Assembly (NCBI GenBank): GCA_035772405.1
Contig: JAYKKM010000041.1
Coordinates: forward strand, 868,001 to 932,000
DNA from: Chrysogorgia sp. JL179-B06
Lineage: Eukaryota; Cnidaria; Anthozoa; Scleralcyonacea; Chrysogorgiidae
DNA: 64,000 bases
Reading direction: 5' to 3'
In this document: positions 37,769 through 44,400 of the stretch, one piece after another
Numbering within the stretch: position 1 is the first letter of the stretch
How the letters are laid out: the number at the start of each line of letters is the position of its first letter
Notes under the pieces: generated by a model
What the model was told of the DNA's origin: nothing
The model's database searches: none
The model's input: the letters and a program-made list of their open reading frames with translations, nothing else
Program-made: the position numbers and the translations under genes

Positions 37769-37894
37769 CCTTCTTTCCTTGCTTCCTTCTTTCCTTAGTT
37801 TATAAGATAGTATCCTATCATGACATAGAAATAACCCGTTCGTTTTCATATTTCAGACAGACCACCTCCAGCGCAAAACTTCCAAGGAAACTAA
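17379..37894 (+). CDS. ATXN2: Ataxin-2 orthologue (21 coding exons)
   Basis: Ataxin-2 is a cytoplasmic RNA-binding protein that regulates mRNA stability and translation and binds poly(A)-binding protein. The exons sum to 2079 nt: 692 residues plus TAA, with every junction in phase. Order in the protein: a short basic N-terminus (1-43), Lsm domain (about 46-140, with GKQFEGVFKTISPE), LsmAD domain (about 141-220, with DVFKTDSAI, NGWSAEQMF and YGVKSTY), a polar middle region with a KDLKDFGNNFQ segment near 412-422, a PAM2 motif (STLNPNAQVFRP, about 478-489), and a Pro/Gln/His-rich tail. The start is supported by an upstream in-frame stop. The protein is about half the human length and lacks a polyglutamine run. 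Several introns carry mobile elements. Identification rests on domain recognition; no search was run. Confidence 0.95.
17710..17766 (+). CDS. ATXN2: ATXN2 exon 2
   Basis: Codons 44-62, phase 0 at both ends, between AATAG and GTAAGC. It encodes GGLYQNDQLVNSVTSLL, the first helix and strand of the Lsm domain (compare the VYNN..MVHILTS segment of vertebrate ataxin-2). Confidence 0.9.
18606..18723. repeat. 118-bp direct repeat, left copy
   Basis: Starts CTAGTGTCCAGTCCCTAACT and ends CATGGTTAACAAC. It matches 20769-20886 with about four differences. The unit also encodes part of short antisense frames, with no known domain. Confidence 0.85.
19060..19864. mobile_element. Non-autonomous hAT-type transposon, 805 bp
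   Basis: The terminal inverted repeats are CAGGCCTCGTTAA and CAGGCCTCATTAA (inverse strand). A perfect 8-bp target duplication CATTTTAG sits at 19052-19059 and 19865-19872. Eight-base duplications with CAGG ends are characteristic of hAT elements. Six copies of GCAGGCAC lie near the ends (about 19099, 19118, 19185, 19214, 19795, 19825), all in the same orientation, and resemble subterminal transposase-binding repeats. Frames inside are short and show no transposase. Confidence 0.88.
20199..20582 (+). pseudogene. Unidentified open fragment in intron 2
   Basis: The last 80 codons (20334-20582) read as a normal-looking polar sequence (EYTRREEIIDHAVEIYL..., then NRWRKTCPPAKRRR, ending DAYISE, TAA). 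Frames upstream are broken. I do not recognise the family. Composition and the basic cluster suggest the tail of a nuclear protein or transposon-encoded protein. It may be a retrocopy or element remnant, since it lies between the 118-bp repeats. Confidence 0.3.
20649..20766. mobile_element. Palindromic MITE, 118 bp
   Basis: GTCACATCACAGGTTATACT at the left is matched by its inverse at the right, extending to about 37 bp per arm, with a loop containing a second small inverted motif (TCGTCACGAAATGACGA). It abuts the right 118-bp direct repeat. Confidence 0.75.
20769..20886. repeat. 118-bp direct repeat, right copy
   Basis: Same orientation and length as 18606-18723, with about four substitutions. 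The pair is 2163 bp apart. Confidence 0.85.
22222..22293 (+). CDS. ATXN2: ATXN2 exon 3
   Basis: Codons 63-86, phase 0 at both ends. It encodes GCVAQVNGKSGKQFEGVFKT, the central Lsm beta strands, closely matching the ataxin-2 pattern of a GxxYEGVFKTxSP loop. Confidence 0.97.
22428..22487 (+). CDS. ATXN2: ATXN2 exon 4
   Basis: Codons 87-106, phase 0. It encodes GSMVLGKASQVEEQHQNGVV, corresponding to the Lsm strand and following variable loop. Confidence 0.9.
22488..23401 (+). other. ATXN2 intron 4
   Basis: AT-rich intron of 914 bp. No element with recognisable ends was seen. Confidence 0.8.
23402..23513 (+). CDS. ATXN2: ATXN2 exon 5
   Basis: Codons 107-143 plus one base (phase 1). It encodes the last Lsm strands (NKKDWVSVEFKNVDLEECYV), followed by Lys-Lys at the donor. 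Confidence 0.95.
23727..23791 (+). CDS. ATXN2: ATXN2 exon 6
   Basis: Completes the split Asp codon, then codons 145-165. It encodes DVFKTDSAITKKINGTQKKE, the start of the LsmAD domain (compare the conserved DAFTDSAIS motif). Confidence 0.97.
24360..24428 (+). CDS. ATXN2: ATXN2 exon 7
   Basis: Codons 166-188, phase 0. It encodes KWIPSGEVDGSLDTSVLEIS, matching the W-x-x-GE part of LsmAD. The preceding intron carries a TACGAGGTTGA family word at about 24323. Confidence 0.95.
24624..24671 (+). CDS. ATXN2: ATXN2 exon 8
   Basis: Codons 189-204, phase 0. It encodes TNGWSAEQMFDINTRK, the NGW-x-x-x-xMF signature of LsmAD. Confidence 0.97.
24738..24890. mobile_element. TA-flanked MITE in ATXN2 intron 8
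   Basis: Inverted ends CCTTAAGGCAACTATTTATT and CCTTAAGGCTACTATTTATT (opposite strand), then TGCGAC/TGCGGC, with TA on both sides (24736-24737, 24891-24892). A TA target is typical of Tc1/mariner-type elements. 153 bp, non-coding. Confidence 0.75.
25072..25115 (+). CDS. ATXN2: ATXN2 exon 9
   Basis: Codons 205-218 plus two bases (phase 2). It encodes YGVKSTYNEDMEEY, the conserved LsmAD end. Confidence 0.97.
25116..25614 (+). other. ATXN2 intron 9
   Basis: A 499-bp intron. At about 25160-25330 it shares TTATTTGGAAGAACTTTTAA-like sequence with the TTAA MITE at 14946, probably a diverged member. No TTAA boundary is preserved. Confidence 0.5.
25615..25696 (+). CDS. ATXN2: ATXN2 exon 10
   Basis: Completes Thr219, then codons 220-246. 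It encodes a charged helix (KLEKSDTAEYREKEKIAAQK, AEEITK) that follows LsmAD in all ataxin-2 proteins. Confidence 0.95.
26000..26330 (-). mobile_element. LINE reverse-transcriptase 3' end, 5'-truncated
   Basis: On the - strand the frame at 26326-26123 reads ..RSFLIRTTRTWNSLPEHL.., the R-x-x-x-x-WN-x-LP motif near the C-terminus of non-LTR (CR1/Jockey-like) ORF2 proteins. Downstream, broken frames contain RTWKTVCLKCNTSRS, the terminal Trp-x-x-x-Cys-x-x-Cys block seen also at 36.3 kb. It lies in ATXN2 intron 10. Only a dead tail remains. Confidence 0.65.
26364..26562 (+). CDS. ATXN2: ATXN2 exon 11
   Basis: Codons 247-312 plus one base. It encodes DSPYERNIDGGRSEEALYSS, then VVRNRPERQ, aligning with the vertebrate QYKARVALENDDRSEE..YTAVQRN region, then an Arg/Asp/Gln-rich stretch. 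Confidence 0.95.
26681..26999. mobile_element. TTAA-flanked MITE, 319 bp, in ATXN2 intron 11
   Basis: The inverted repeats AGGTGCCGTCCACTCCGTTC (left) and its inverse (right) continue as TGCGCATGT, about 29 bp nearly perfect. TTAA lies at 26677-26680 and 27000-27003. It is a different family from 14946-15444 but has the same target preference. Confidence 0.88.
27610..27647 (+). CDS. ATXN2: ATXN2 exon 12
   Basis: Completes Val313, then codons 314-325 (KSVQVSEASIIQ). The acceptor CTTAAAG after a pyrimidine run is chosen over the internal TCCAG because only it keeps exon 13 open. Confidence 0.75.
27758..27821 (+). CDS. ATXN2: ATXN2 exon 13
   Basis: Codons 326-346 plus one base. It encodes an acidic segment, EKVIKQETEAAVESKPEFTI, then Glu. 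Low-complexity middle region. Confidence 0.8.
27936..28302 (+). repeat. (TGTC/TGTT)n tetranucleotide tract in ATXN2 intron 13
   Basis: About 365 bp of mixed TGTC and TGTT units, giving spurious Cys/Leu/Val frames in all three + strand frames. Confidence 0.95.
28476..28702 (+). CDS. ATXN2: ATXN2 exon 14
   Basis: Completes Val347, then 75 codons. Thr/Pro/Ser-rich, ending with TKVIKDLKDFGNNFQ, which matches the conserved ataxin-2 segment KQIDDLKKFKNDF. Confidence 0.95.
28763..29308. mobile_element. hAT-type MITE family B, copy 1, in ATXN2 intron 14
   Basis: Termini CACTGAACTCGAAAGAAGAC and CACTGATCTCAAAAATAGGA (opposite strand). A perfect 8-bp target duplication ATAAATAC is at 28755-28762 and 29309-29316. 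546 bp, non-coding. A second copy is at 38215-38885. Confidence 0.88.
29558..29651 (+). CDS. ATXN2: ATXN2 exon 15
   Basis: Codons 423-453 plus one base. Very Lys/Glu-rich (LPEEKNKKNKGKKAVEQDEI), a disordered linker. Confidence 0.9.
29948..30474. mobile_element. MITE family A, copy 2, in ATXN2 intron 15
   Basis: Highly similar to 1202-1683 along its length, with the right end TTAATGACAGCT intact at 30463-30474. The left terminus is truncated. Confidence 0.7.
30700..30745 (+). CDS. ATXN2: ATXN2 exon 16
   Basis: Completes Glu454, then PPPAQVPKVDVEPN and two bases of Gly (phase 2). Small proline-rich linker before the PAM2 exon. Confidence 0.85.
30750..30832. repeat. (AAT)n microsatellite
   Basis: Two AAT runs separated by a short T/A stretch, just inside ATXN2 intron 16. 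Confidence 0.9.
31546..31989. mobile_element. MITE with GAGTGAGTGTC ends in ATXN2 intron 16
   Basis: The left end GAGTGAGTGTCCACCGTCAC and the right end (inverse GAGAGTGAGTGTCAACCGTC) form imperfect terminal repeats of about 28 bp around 444 bp. The 78-codon + frame inside has no recognisable domain. Confidence 0.6.
32130..32512. mobile_element. Repeat with ATTATATGGC ends, paralogue at 36.2 kb
   Basis: The ends TTATTATATGGCT and AGCCATATAATAAT are inverted. 32130-32280 is nearly identical to 36160-36345 apart from a short insertion there. A 63-bp hairpin (GGTCCAGAAAAAGGCGTATT and its inverse) lies at 32402-32464 near the right end. Predicted peptides are not supported as genes. Confidence 0.55.
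32608..32692 (+). CDS. ATXN2: ATXN2 exon 17 (PAM2 motif)
   Basis: Completes Gly469, then 28 codons. It contains KSTLNPNAQVFRP, a canonical PAM2 motif (S-x-LNPNA-x-x-F-x-P) that binds the MLLE domain of poly(A)-binding protein. This exon is decisive for the ataxin-2 call. Confidence 0.98.
32723..33523. mobile_element. Pogo/Tigger-like non-autonomous element, 801 bp, in ATXN2 intron 17
   Basis: Ends CAGTCAACTCTCGCCTTGCG and CAGTCAACTCTCGTTATAGC (opposite strand), with TA on each side (32721-32722, 33524-33525). CGGACACC-type repeats with CGCTATTA are tandem near the left end and recur near the right. These ends and the TA target match pogo-type elements of the Tc1/mariner superfamily. No transposase frame. 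Confidence 0.88.
33999..34113 (+). CDS. ATXN2: ATXN2 exon 18
   Basis: Codons 498-535 plus one base. Pro/Tyr/Gly-rich (ISTPSNGGTSSPYPNPPQYA), ending RPMHRGR. Start of the low-complexity C-terminal region. Confidence 0.93.
34114..34910 (+). other. ATXN2 intron 18
   Basis: 797-bp AT-rich intron without recognised elements. The frame at 34551-34844 is not supported as an exon. Confidence 0.7.
34911..35132 (+). CDS. ATXN2: ATXN2 exon 19
   Basis: Completes Ala536, then 73 codons and one base. Rich in His, Gln, Pro and Tyr (GQPFYAQPQYVHQPPTNIFI), typical of the ataxin-2 C-terminal region. Confidence 0.93.
35331..35392 (+). mobile_element. tRNA-like SINE fragment
   Basis: GAGTCTCGGTATCTCAATG, then GGTTAGAGCGTGTCACCGGC, then CAATCAGAAGGTTACAGGTT, the same family as at 8.1 and 12.8 kb. 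It stops before the B box is complete and runs into the trinucleotide tract. Confidence 0.5.
35410..35785. repeat. (GAT/GAC)n trinucleotide tract in ATXN2 intron 19
   Basis: About 375 bp of GATGAC-type repeats. It creates long Met/Thr, Asp and His/Arg frames that are not genes. Confidence 0.95.
36160..36345. mobile_element. Paralogue of the 32.1-kb repeat
   Basis: Nearly identical to 32130-32280, with an extra stretch of about 20 bp after AGATGTTGCCGTTT. It runs directly into a LINE tail on the opposite strand. Confidence 0.6.
36282..36524 (-). mobile_element. LINE ORF2 C-terminal tail
   Basis: On the - strand the frame contains YNPEDPRSWKSICPRCNSS, a Trp-x-x-x-Cys-x-x-Cys block of the kind found at the end of CR1-like ORF2 proteins, also present at 26.0 kb. 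Immediately beyond, 36505-36531 (+ strand) holds an ACTCGAAACG motif related to the hammerhead-like repeats. Confidence 0.5.
36631..36843 (+). CDS. ATXN2: ATXN2 exon 20
   Basis: Completes Gly610, then 70 codons and one base. Gln/Pro/His-rich (QITSPSLQQHHFNFPQSVPL), ending PTQIMAQ. No long polyglutamine run. Confidence 0.93.
36844..37797. repeat. (CCTT)n and (GCTT)n tract filling ATXN2 intron 20
   Basis: Nearly the whole 1013-bp last intron is tetranucleotide repeat: CCTT with occasional GTTC at first, CTCTTCCTTC variants in the middle, and pure GCTT from about 37612. Frames of 187-387 codons on both strands (Leu-Pro-Ser-Phe or Lys-Glu-Gly-Arg repeats) are artefacts. The + strand is polypyrimidine and could form triplex DNA. 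Confidence 0.97.
37857..37894 (+). CDS. ATXN2: ATXN2 exon 21 (terminal)
   Basis: Completes Asn681, then RPPPAQNFQGN and TAA at 37892-37894. A short terminal exon. Confidence 0.88.
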
Positions 37895-38125
37895 AATATC
37901 TTCCATGCATTGACTTGCCTATGGAGTAGGTTGTTTTTACTATTGTTTTCTTTTGAATGCTTTTCTCCACCTCTTCTGTTCGTTAACGAAAATTTTTTGT
38001 TTTTCTTTTCAAGCCTACTCATCGTGAAAGTTGTTGGTTAACTTATGAAGGAAAAAAGCTTTCATCGCAAAGACTGAATGAAGATATTTTGAAAAGTCGA
38101 AAATCTCTCGCTATACAAAATGAGA

Positions 38126-38131
38126 AATAAA
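38126..38131 (+). terminator. ATXN2: ATXN2 polyadenylation signal
   Basis: AATAAA lies 232 nt after the stop codon and is followed by a T-rich stretch (TTTTTGTTTTG). The 3' UTR would be about 250 nt. Confidence 0.7.
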
Positions 38132-38214
38132 TATTTCTCAAAATTTTTGTTTTGTTTCTTAAATTCCTTCTCAATATTGTCAATGTCACGTGTTAATAAC
38201 GTCCGTGTTGTGAG

Positions 38215-38885
38215 CACTGATCTCGAAAGAAGACTGGATCGAGCAACTATTGTTCATAAAATGAAGCCGGAAGTCCGCCATTACTAAGGGACCAACTGAG
38301 GATCCTATGAGGATTTTTGTTGGATTATGTACTCTTACCATCGACAAAATAAAATAATTTTACTATAAAGAGGACCAGAAGACATTTTTCAAATTACATG
38401 GTAAAACGATTCATGGCCTACCTACAGATTTACTGGTCCCTTAGTAATGGACGCCGTTGGCTCTAATTATCCAGTGAGAGAGCCTAATATGAGACATCAA
38501 ATTAGGTTCAAGATTTTATGCATTTAATGTTAACAAAGAAACTATATTGGCAAGACACTAAACCTATTTTGCGAGCGTCACAGTTTGATTTTACTTGCAA
38601 ACTCGGAGCTTCTAATGATCTCTCGTCAATTTACATTATGCAAATATGCAAGCTTCAAAATCAACTGGACCTCTTTCATGATGGCGGCCAGTCTAAATAT
38701 TCTTTTATATGCATGCAAATTAGCCTTTCTGGCCTCGTTACAAAGCAAAGATTATTTGGAATTATAGACACACGAACGAGGTCAGAAAGGCTAATTTAAA
38801 TGAATATAAAAGAATATTTAATTTGGGGGCCATTATGAAAGAGGTCTATAGAAAGCTCAATCCGGTCCTATTTTTGAGATCAGTG
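38215..38885. mobile_element. hAT-type MITE family B, copy 2, with nested insertion
   Basis: Same family as 28763-29308, with ends CACTGATCTCG and its inverse. The flanks GTTGTGAG (38207-38214) and TTTGTGAG (38886-38893) match at 7 of 8 positions. A 179-bp palindromic element at 38668-38846 interrupts it near the right end. It lies just beyond the ATXN2 polyadenylation signal. Confidence 0.85.
38668..38846. mobile_element. Palindromic MITE nested in the hAT MITE
   Basis: The arms GACCTCTTTCATGATGGCGG and (inverse) GACCTCTTTCATAATGGCCC, plus inner inverted TTCTTTTATATGCATGCAAA-like arms. It is absent from the paralogous MITE at 28763, so it is a later insertion. Confidence 0.75.
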
Positions 38886-39100
38886 TTTGTGAGTCCTTTG
38901 CCGTCGTCACGTGTCCATAGAATTTCCTTTCTCCAAACAAACACTTTCTCCAATGAACATTGATTATCTTGAAAGACAATAGAGCTTCCAAACCATCCCC
39001 CTCTACTACGTATGGTCGAACGCATCCGCCATATTTATTTTACATTCCTGGCAACCTCACAAAGGGCAAGGCTGCACAGCCAGTGTTTTGGATACAGTAT

Positions 39101-39220
39101 ATAGCAAAGTGAAAAGGTGGTAAACAGCCACGATTTTTAGTGACGAAATACTGACGTTTCGAGCGAAGCCCTTCATCAGATCTTACATTCTTACTTTTCA
39201 CCACCTTTTCACTTTGCTAT
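39101..39220. mobile_element. Inverted repeat with - strand hammerhead-like core
   Basis: ATAGCAAAGTGAAAAGGTGG and its inverse form the ends. The opposite strand reads CTGATGAAGGGCTTCGCTCG, then AAACGTCAG, the same core 2 as at 5066. The same family is at about 6835-7015 and 11705-11915. Confidence 0.55.
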
Positions 39221-39412
39221 TAATAAAAACTAGTCGGCCTTAAACTTCCCAAAACAGAGACTCTCCGATCTTTTATGATGCTAAAATGAATCAGTTGTCG
39301 AAGGATTTCCCATAATATAGAACACAAATTACGGCTCCATAATAGAAACTATGAAGCTGGAATTAGCGCGTGGCGCCCATATTGGAGTGACCACGGCCGC
39401 CATATCTATGAG

Positions 39413-39976
39413 GATGATGGCTAATGACGGTGATGGCTAATGACGGTGGGTGATGTCTAATGACGGTGGATGATAGCTAATGACGGTGGATGATGGTCAA
39501 TGATGGTGGATGATGGCTAATGACGATGGATGATGTCTAATGACGGTGGATGATGGTCAATGACGGTGGATGATGGCTAATGACGGTGGATGATGGCTAA
39601 TGACGGTGGATGATGTCTAATGACGGTGGATGATGGTCAGTGATGGTGGATGATGGCTAATGACGATGGATGATGTCTAATGACGGTGGATGATGGTCAA
39701 TGATGGTGGATGATGGTCAATGACGGTGGATGATGGTCAATGGTGGTGGATGATGGCTAATGACGATGGATGATGTCTAATGACGGTGGATGATGGTGGA
39801 TGATGGTCAATGATGGTGGATGATGGTGGATGATGGCTAATGACGGTGGATGATGTCTAATGACGGTGGATGATGGTCAATGATGGTGGATGATGGTCAA
39901 TGATGGTGGATGATGGTGGATGATGGCTAATGACGGTGGATGATGTCTAATGACGGTGGATGATGTCTAATGACGG
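39413..39976. repeat. 20-bp minisatellite (TGATGGCTAATGACGGTGGA)n
   Basis: About 28 units of 20 bp with GGCTAA, GTCTAA and GGTCAA variants, plus some 9-bp partial units. Variants recur in a pattern that suggests internal multi-unit duplication. Confidence 0.93.
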
Positions 39977-41343
39977 GGGTGAGGCTATTCTGCACTCAGT
40001 TGATGTAGTGACGTCATATCGACAAATTGCCGGAATATGTTCGTAAATATAGATAAATCAAGAAGATGGCGCCGTGTGGTTGGCACGATAATTGAACTAC
40101 ATGCCAGAAGAGTATTCTAAGGAGTTATTCTTCATCTTCCAATATTCTCAAGAGTGCTAGTGGCGATGTTTTGATCACTTGGACTTTTTCTCTTTTTGAT
40201 TACTTGGATTGTTTATATGTTGTTTTAATATTTTTAGTACTCAGACGGAAATAGAAAATACTATACTTTGAGATGCTGCACTCAGTTGACATATTCATTA
40301 TTTTGATTCAGTCATATATTGTAGGGAGGGACATTATATCGATAAAACCGACAAAACAATTGGCCCCTTTTCCACATTTTTTAGTCTTTTGTTTACAAGT
40401 TCAAGCACCATATTCATTTTGAATTAAAATTCGCAAGGAAAATTGCACTGTCTAATGACGGTGGATTAGTAACGCCAGAAACGCTGGTATTTTTGCATGA
40501 GCACTAGTAACGCCAGTGATGCTAGCAACGCTAGTAACGCTAAGAAGAGACATCGATAGATAGACGATCGTCAAGCTCGTATCCTCAAAATTATTCTGAG
40601 TCCTGGACAGGAATCGAACCTGTTGTGGTAATACATCGCTTATGACGTCAATCGGGAAACGTCATTAGCATGTGACGTGTAGGGACTGATCTTATATTAA
40701 ACTTCAGCCTGATTTTTGTCGACAGTCAGTTGTGATTTTTCACAGTTCACTAAACTGTCGTGAAAAATCAGGGTCTGTACTCTACATTTTTCGAAGAAAA
40801 TTTACGTACTCGGGCATAAATATTTTCTCAAAATTAGGGTCGCCACCTACCTATACTATCAAGTTTTGTGATTGGTTGATTAAAACAATAAAACAATGGA
40901 ATCAACCACAAAGAAACCAATGTCCTAACCACCTTTGTTCCATATAGCCAATCACAAAACCTGTTCATTTTAGGTACGTATTTACCCCAAAATTATTATA
41001 CAGTATGCTTTTTTAATTCATTTGTATAATTATGATAATATATGTATATACTTCGGGACATGCCGTTGCATCTCCGACACCTTTCGTATAACGCATGCGT
41101 GGTATTAGTGCTTCCAACGTGATTGTCATTGTGAATCAGGAAACGGTGAAAGGCGGATGATTTTGAAAATTCTTGCTGTCTTCGTGCTCTATTTTAACAG
41201 ATTTTAAAGGTATTATTAACTTACAGTGCTTAAACTAGACGAAGTTTACACATAACTGCATGTTTCTAACGGGAATATATTCTGGAAAGGTTTAATTTTG
41301 GATTTCACAAAATTGGTGAGACATGTTGGTCAGTCTTAAATCT
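39977..41343. other. Intergenic, nothing firm
   Basis: Contains a - strand SINE fragment (40600-40622, inverse of GGTTCGATTCC), an imperfect palindrome (about 40710-40772, CCTGATTTTT...AAAAATCAGG) and AT-rich DNA. The + frame at 40732-40947 is not supported as a gene. Confidence 0.45.
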
Positions 41344-41480
41344 TCAACACGTTATTGATCACGCTACGTTTGTTCGTATTAGCAGCTACTTGCTGCCCCT
41401 CTCCATACAAATAGCCAGTGGCAGTGAGAATCTGTTTTATCTATTTCCTTCTTTTCAGGAACTCTTCACAGACCTTCTTT
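41344..41480 (-). pseudogene. C3orf38-like exon 2, decayed copy
   Basis: On the - strand EEFLKRRK, a stop, then IKQILTATGYLYGEGQQVAA, ending INNVLKI and a stop. It matches the RRK-x(5)-IL..YL..EG pattern of the intact exons at 47-60 kb and most resembles the copies at 49735 and 58306. The leftmost relic of the array. Confidence 0.7.
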
Positions 41481-41492
41481 ACTTTTGACGGT

Positions 41493-44400
41493 GATAATTA
41501 AATCTATACAGTACATGCTGCACTACACTACACTTGTTTCATTGTTGGAGAGGAGGTGAATTGGTTATGATTGTTGTCTTTACTTCTAACAATCTGAAGG
41601 ATGGCTTTTCTGGTTCTTGGGATAAAAGGTTGTATCTGTGATATTCTATAATAATGTAATTGAAAATTAAATCTATACAGTACATGCTGCACTACACTAC
41701 ACTTGTTTCATTCTGGAGAGGAGGTGAATTGGTTATGATTGTCGTCTTTACTTCTAACAATCTGAAGGATGGCTTTTCTGCTTCTTGGGATAAAAATTTG
41801 TATCTGTGATATTCTATAATAATGTCATTTAAAATTAAATATATACAGTACATGCTGCACTACATGCTGCACTACACTACAGTTGTTTCATTCTGGAGAG
41901 GAGGTGAATTGGTTGATTGTCATCTTTACTTCTAACAATTTGAAGGATGGCTTTTCTGGGTCTTGGGATAAAAGGTTGTATCTGTGTGATATTCCATAAT
42001 AATGTAATTTAAAATTAAATATATACATTACAGTACATGCTGCACTACACTACACTTGTTTCATTGTGGAGAGGAGGTGAATTGGTTATGATTGTCGTCT
42101 TTGCTTCTAACAATTTGAAGGATGTCTTTTCTGGTTCTTGGGATAAAAGGTTGTATCTGTGATATTCTATAATAATGTAATTTAAAATTAAATCTATACA
42201 GTACATGCTGCACTACACTACACTTGTTTCATTCTGGAGAGGAGGTGAATTGGTTATGATTGTCGTCTTTACTTCTAACAATCTGAAGGATGGCTTTTCT
42301 GCTTCTTGGGATAAAAAGTTGTATCTGTGATATTCTATAATAATGTAATTTAAAATTAAATATATACAGTACATGCTGCACTACACTACACTTGTTTCAT
42401 TGTGGACAGTGGAGAGGAGGTGAATTGGTTATGATTGTCATCTTTACTTCTAACAATCTGAAGCATGGCTTTTCTGGTTCTTGGGATAAAAAGTTGTATC
42501 TGTGATATTCTATAATAATGTAATTTAAAATTAAATATATACACTACAGTACATGCTACACTACACTTGTTTCATTGTGGAGAGGAGGTGAATTGGTTAT
42601 GATTGTTGTCTTTACTTCTAACAATTTGAAGGATGGCTTTTCTGGTTCTTGGGATAAAAGGTTGTATCTGTGATATTCTATAATAATGCAATTGAAAATT
42701 AAATATATACAGTACATGCTGCACTACACTACACTTGTTTCATTGTGAAGAGCAGGTGAATTGGTTATGATTGTTGTCTTTACTTCTAACAATTTGAAGG
42801 ATGGCTTTTCTGGGTCTTGGGATAAAAGGTTGTATCTGTGTCATATCCTATAATAATGTAATTTAAAATTAAATATATACAGTACATGCTGCACTACACT
42901 ACACTTGTTTCATTGTGGAGAGGAGGTGAATTGGTTGATTGTCATCTTTACTTCTAATAATCTGAAGGATGGCTTTTCTGGTTCTTGGGATAAAAAGTTA
43001 TATCTGTGTGATATTCTATAATAATGTAATTTAAAATTAAATATATACAGTACATGCTGCACTACACTACACTTGTTTCATTGTGGAGAGGAGGTGAATT
43101 GGTTATGATTGTTGTCTTTACTTCTAACAATCTGAAGGATGGCTTTTCTGGTTCTTGGGATAAAAGGTTGTATCTGTGTGATATTGTATAATAATGTAAT
43201 TTAAAATTAAATATATACAGTACATGCTGCACTACACTACACTTGTTTCATTGTGGAGAGGAGGTGAATTGGTTATGATTGTCATCTTTACTTCTAACAA
43301 TTTGAAGGATGGCTTTTCTGGTTCTTGGGATAAAAGGTTGTATCTGTGTGATATTCTATAATAATGTAATTTAAAATTAAATATATACAGTACATGCTGC
43401 ACTACACTACACTTGTTTCATTGTGGAGAGGAGGTGAATTGGTTATGATTGTCGTCTTTACTTCTAACAATTTGAAGATGACTTTTCTGGCCTTGGGATA
43501 AAAGGTTGTATCTGTGTGATATTCTATAATAATGTAATTTAAAATTAAATATATACAGTACATGCTGCACTACACTACACTTGTTTCATTGTGGAGAGGA
43601 GGTGAATTGGTTATGATTGTCGTCTTTACTTCTAACAATTTGAAGATGGCTTTTCTGGTCCTTGGGATAAAAGGTTGTATCTGTGTGATATTCTATAATA
43701 ATGTAATTTAAAATTAAATATATACAGTACATGCTGCACTACACTACACTTGTTTCATTGTGGAGAGGAGGTGAATTAGTTATGATTGTCATCTTTACTT
43801 CTAACAATCTGAAGGATGGCTTTTCTGGTTCTTGGGATAAAAAGTTATATCTGTGTGATATTCTATAATAATGTAATTTAAAATTAAATATATACAGTAC
43901 ATGCTGCACTACACTACACTTGTTTCATTGTGGAGAGGAGGTGAATTGGTTATGATTGTTGTCTTTACTTCTAACAATCTGAAGGATGGCTTATCTGGTT
44001 ATTGGGATAAAAGGTTGTATCTGTGTGATATTGTATAATAATGTAATTTAAAATTAAATATATACAGTACATGCTGCACTACACTACACTTGTTTCATTG
44101 TGGAGAGGAGGTGAATTGGTTATGATTGTCGTCTTTACTTCTAACAATCTGAAGGATGGCTTTTCTGCTTCTTGGGATAAAAATTTGTATCTGTGATATT
44201 CTATAATAATGTAATTTAAAATTAAATATATACAGTACATGCTGCACTACATGCTGCACTACACTACAGTTGTTTCATTCTGGAGAGGAGGTGAATTGGT
44301 TGATTGTCATCTTTACTTCTAACAATTTGAAGGATGGCTTTTCTGGGTCTTGGGATAAAAGGTTGTATCTGTGTGATATTCCATAATAATGTAATTTAAA

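Noticed and set aside
36811..37929. Open frames of 187-387 codons on both strands
   Set aside because: They are translations of CCTT/GCTT tetranucleotide repeats inside an ATXN2 intron; only the short flanking exon parts (36631-36843, 37857-37894) are coding.
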